From NCBI GenBank assembly GCA_020630795.1, contig JAHDIK010000012.1, positions 1 to 64,000 of the forward strand: DNA of 64,000 nucleotides. Reading direction: 5' to 3'. The position numbers and the translations under genes are program-made. Under the pieces are notes generated by a model. That model saw nothing but the letters and a program-made list of their open reading frames with translations, was not told the origin of the DNA and ran no database searches. Source of the stretch: Colwellia sp. (lineage in GTDB: Bacteria; Pseudomonadota; Gammaproteobacteria; Enterobacterales; Alteromonadaceae). This document shows, piece by piece, positions 63,144 to 64,000 of the stretch. Positions within the stretch are counted from its first letter, which is position 1. The number at the start of each line of letters is the position of its first letter.

Positions 63144-64000
63144 TTACCACTTTTTCGTTGCTCCTAAACTGCTGCGATTTTGACGACGTTTTTTATATTC
63201 TAATTGCATTTTATTACGCAATAATTGATAGGGATCGTCAGTTACTTTATTGAGTAATTGTTGGTGTTTTTGATCTGTTTCTTGTGCAAGTTTTTCTGCC
63301 GCTCGCATTGCTTGAGCTTTTTGTTCTTCTGTTAAGTTTTCGCCACTTTCAGCTTCGTTAGCAGATGTAGCTTCTTGTTCCTGCGTTTCATTTTCTTCAG
63401 TGCTCTCGGTATCGCTACTAGCGTTTTCGTTTTGCGATTGAGGATCTTGTTGTTCCTCGTTACTGTTTTGTTCAGATTGGCTAGAAGACTGGTTTTCACT
63501 CTCGGATTGCTGATCTTGTTGTTGATTCTGATCTGATTGTTGTCCTTCGCTATTTTCCTGACTGTTTTGGTTTTCTTGATTTTGCTGTTGATCGTCACCT
63601 TCTTGGTTTTCACCTTGCTGATTTTGATCAGAGTTTTGTTGTTCTTGCTGTTTTTTTAGATCTTCAATTAGCTTTTTGTTTTCTTTAGCGTTTTCCAGAT
63701 CAGGACTTTTTTCTAAAGCTTGCGAGTAGGCGTTAATGGCTTCATCCAGTTTATTAAGTTTCGCTAATGCATTGCCTTGGTTATACAAAGCCTCAGCGCT
63801 ATTGTCTTGCTGGAATGCTTTTAAAGCTTCTTCATAGTTACCTGCTTTATAGTATGAACTGCCTTGCCATAACGGGTTTTTGAACTGTTTCGCCGCTGAC
63901 TGATAATCTTCTTGGTTAAATTTTTCTTGCGCTTGTTGGTCTTTAGTTTTCCACAAGTCGTCCCATAAATTAGCATGTGCTTGCTGATTAGGCGTTATTA
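63144..64000 (-). CDS. BatB/BatC-like TPR protein, partial at its N-terminus
   Basis: The frame stays open to the window edge, so the N-terminal part, presumably a von Willebrand A domain with membrane helices, is missing. The visible part starts NQQAHANLWDDLW and has TPR-like helices (KFNQEDYQSAAKQF, YKAGNYEEALKAF, LYNQGNALAKLNKLDEAINAY), then a low-complexity stretch rich in Gln, Asn, Ser, Glu and Asp (nt about 63330-63650), and ends with LLRNKMQLEYKKR. This fits BatB/BatC fusions placed before batD. The stop overlaps the batD start region. Confidence 0.85.
   Translation of the reverse strand, partial: ITPNQQAHANLWDDLWKTKDQQAQEKFNQEDYQSAAKQFKNPLWQGSSYYKAGNYEEALKAFQQDNSAEALYNQGNALAKLNKLDEAINAYSQALEKSPDLENAKENKKLIEDLKKQQEQQNSDQNQQGENQEGDDQQQNQENQNSQENSEGQQSDQNQQQDQQSESENQSSSQSEQNSNEEQQDPQSQNENASSDTESTEENETQEQEATSANEAESGENLTEEQKAQAMRAAEKLAQETDQKHQQLLNKVTDDPYQLLRNKMQLEYKKRRQNRSSLGATKKW

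Noticed and set aside
63332..63613. Lys/Asn-rich 93-codon minus-strand frame
   Set aside because: It is a shifted frame of the low-complexity region of the BatB/C protein.
1..64000. tRNA, rRNA, CRISPR arrays, insertion sequences or prophage genes
   Set aside because: I looked for these by eye on both strands and saw no repeat arrays, transposase or integrase motifs, or tRNA cloverleaf; small RNAs cannot be excluded without a covariance search.

Overview
This 64 kb window reads as chromosomal DNA of a marine gammaproteobacterium of the Alteromonadales, most like Colwelliaceae (Colwellia/Thalassotalea type). The reasons are an AT-rich composition, the families present (TyrR, YciH, EtfAB plus ETF-QO, RsuA, YajD, YegD, BatD, a DUF3379/sigma pair) and the recognisable operators (MetJ, TyrR and PsrA types). 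I see no insertion sequence, prophage, CRISPR array, rRNA or tRNA. The assignment rests on recalled family knowledge, since no search was possible.

Layout. 0-3.5 kb: an orphan exbD-like gene broken by a frameshift, a circularly permuted GTPase, a HIT protein and methionine gamma-lyase. 3.6-6.5 kb: tyrR with TyrR-box operators, a double-receiver regulator and YciH. 6.5-10.2 kb: the electron-transfer flavoprotein system, with etfBA divergent from ETF-QO and two tandem PsrA-type sites. 10.3-14.6 kb: small housekeeping genes, including a MetF-like gene behind tandem MetJ boxes. 14.6-16.1 kb: a stand-alone MlaC-like exported protein and a TetR regulator that share a 16-bp operator. 16.2-25.5 kb: a divergent cluster (membrane protein and zinc-ribbon protein versus YqiJ-like OB-fold protein, flotillin and a 1745-residue ATPase), separated by a 39-bp palindrome that contains a sigma70-like promoter on each strand. 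25.6-38.8 kb: peptidase, amidohydrolase, deformylase, MFS, AldB-type dehydrogenase with an AraC regulator, Hsp70 (YegD), an exported peroxiredoxin-like protein, a phospholipase-A2-like protein and a degenerate GGDEF protein. 38.9-45.4 kb: a complete six-gene Ebo cluster (D-C-A-B-E-F in transcription order). 45.7-56.8 kb: a GntR regulator, a cytochrome c lipoprotein and a beta-glucoside locus (LacI regulator, sugar symporter, GH1, GH3 and a kelch/DUF5060/TIM-barrel lipoprotein). 56.9-64 kb: an EAL-HDOD protein, PutP, an ECF sigma factor with a DUF3379 partner, BatD and a partial BatB/C protein cut by the window edge.

How genes work together. EtfAB collects electrons from acyl-CoA and related dehydrogenases and passes them to ETF-QO and the quinone pool; PsrA-like sites place the second step under fatty-acid control. 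The MetJ boxes tie the MetF-like gene to methionine synthesis. In the sugar locus, the GH3 and kelch lipoproteins would act outside the cytoplasm, the symporter would import the products, GH1 would hydrolyse them inside, and the LacI protein would regulate through a palindrome between GH1 and GH3.

The two best candidates for little-described biology are the YqiJ/flotillin/DUF3686-ATPase cluster with its symmetric promoter and the Ebo cluster, whose metabolite in this kind of organism is not known to me.
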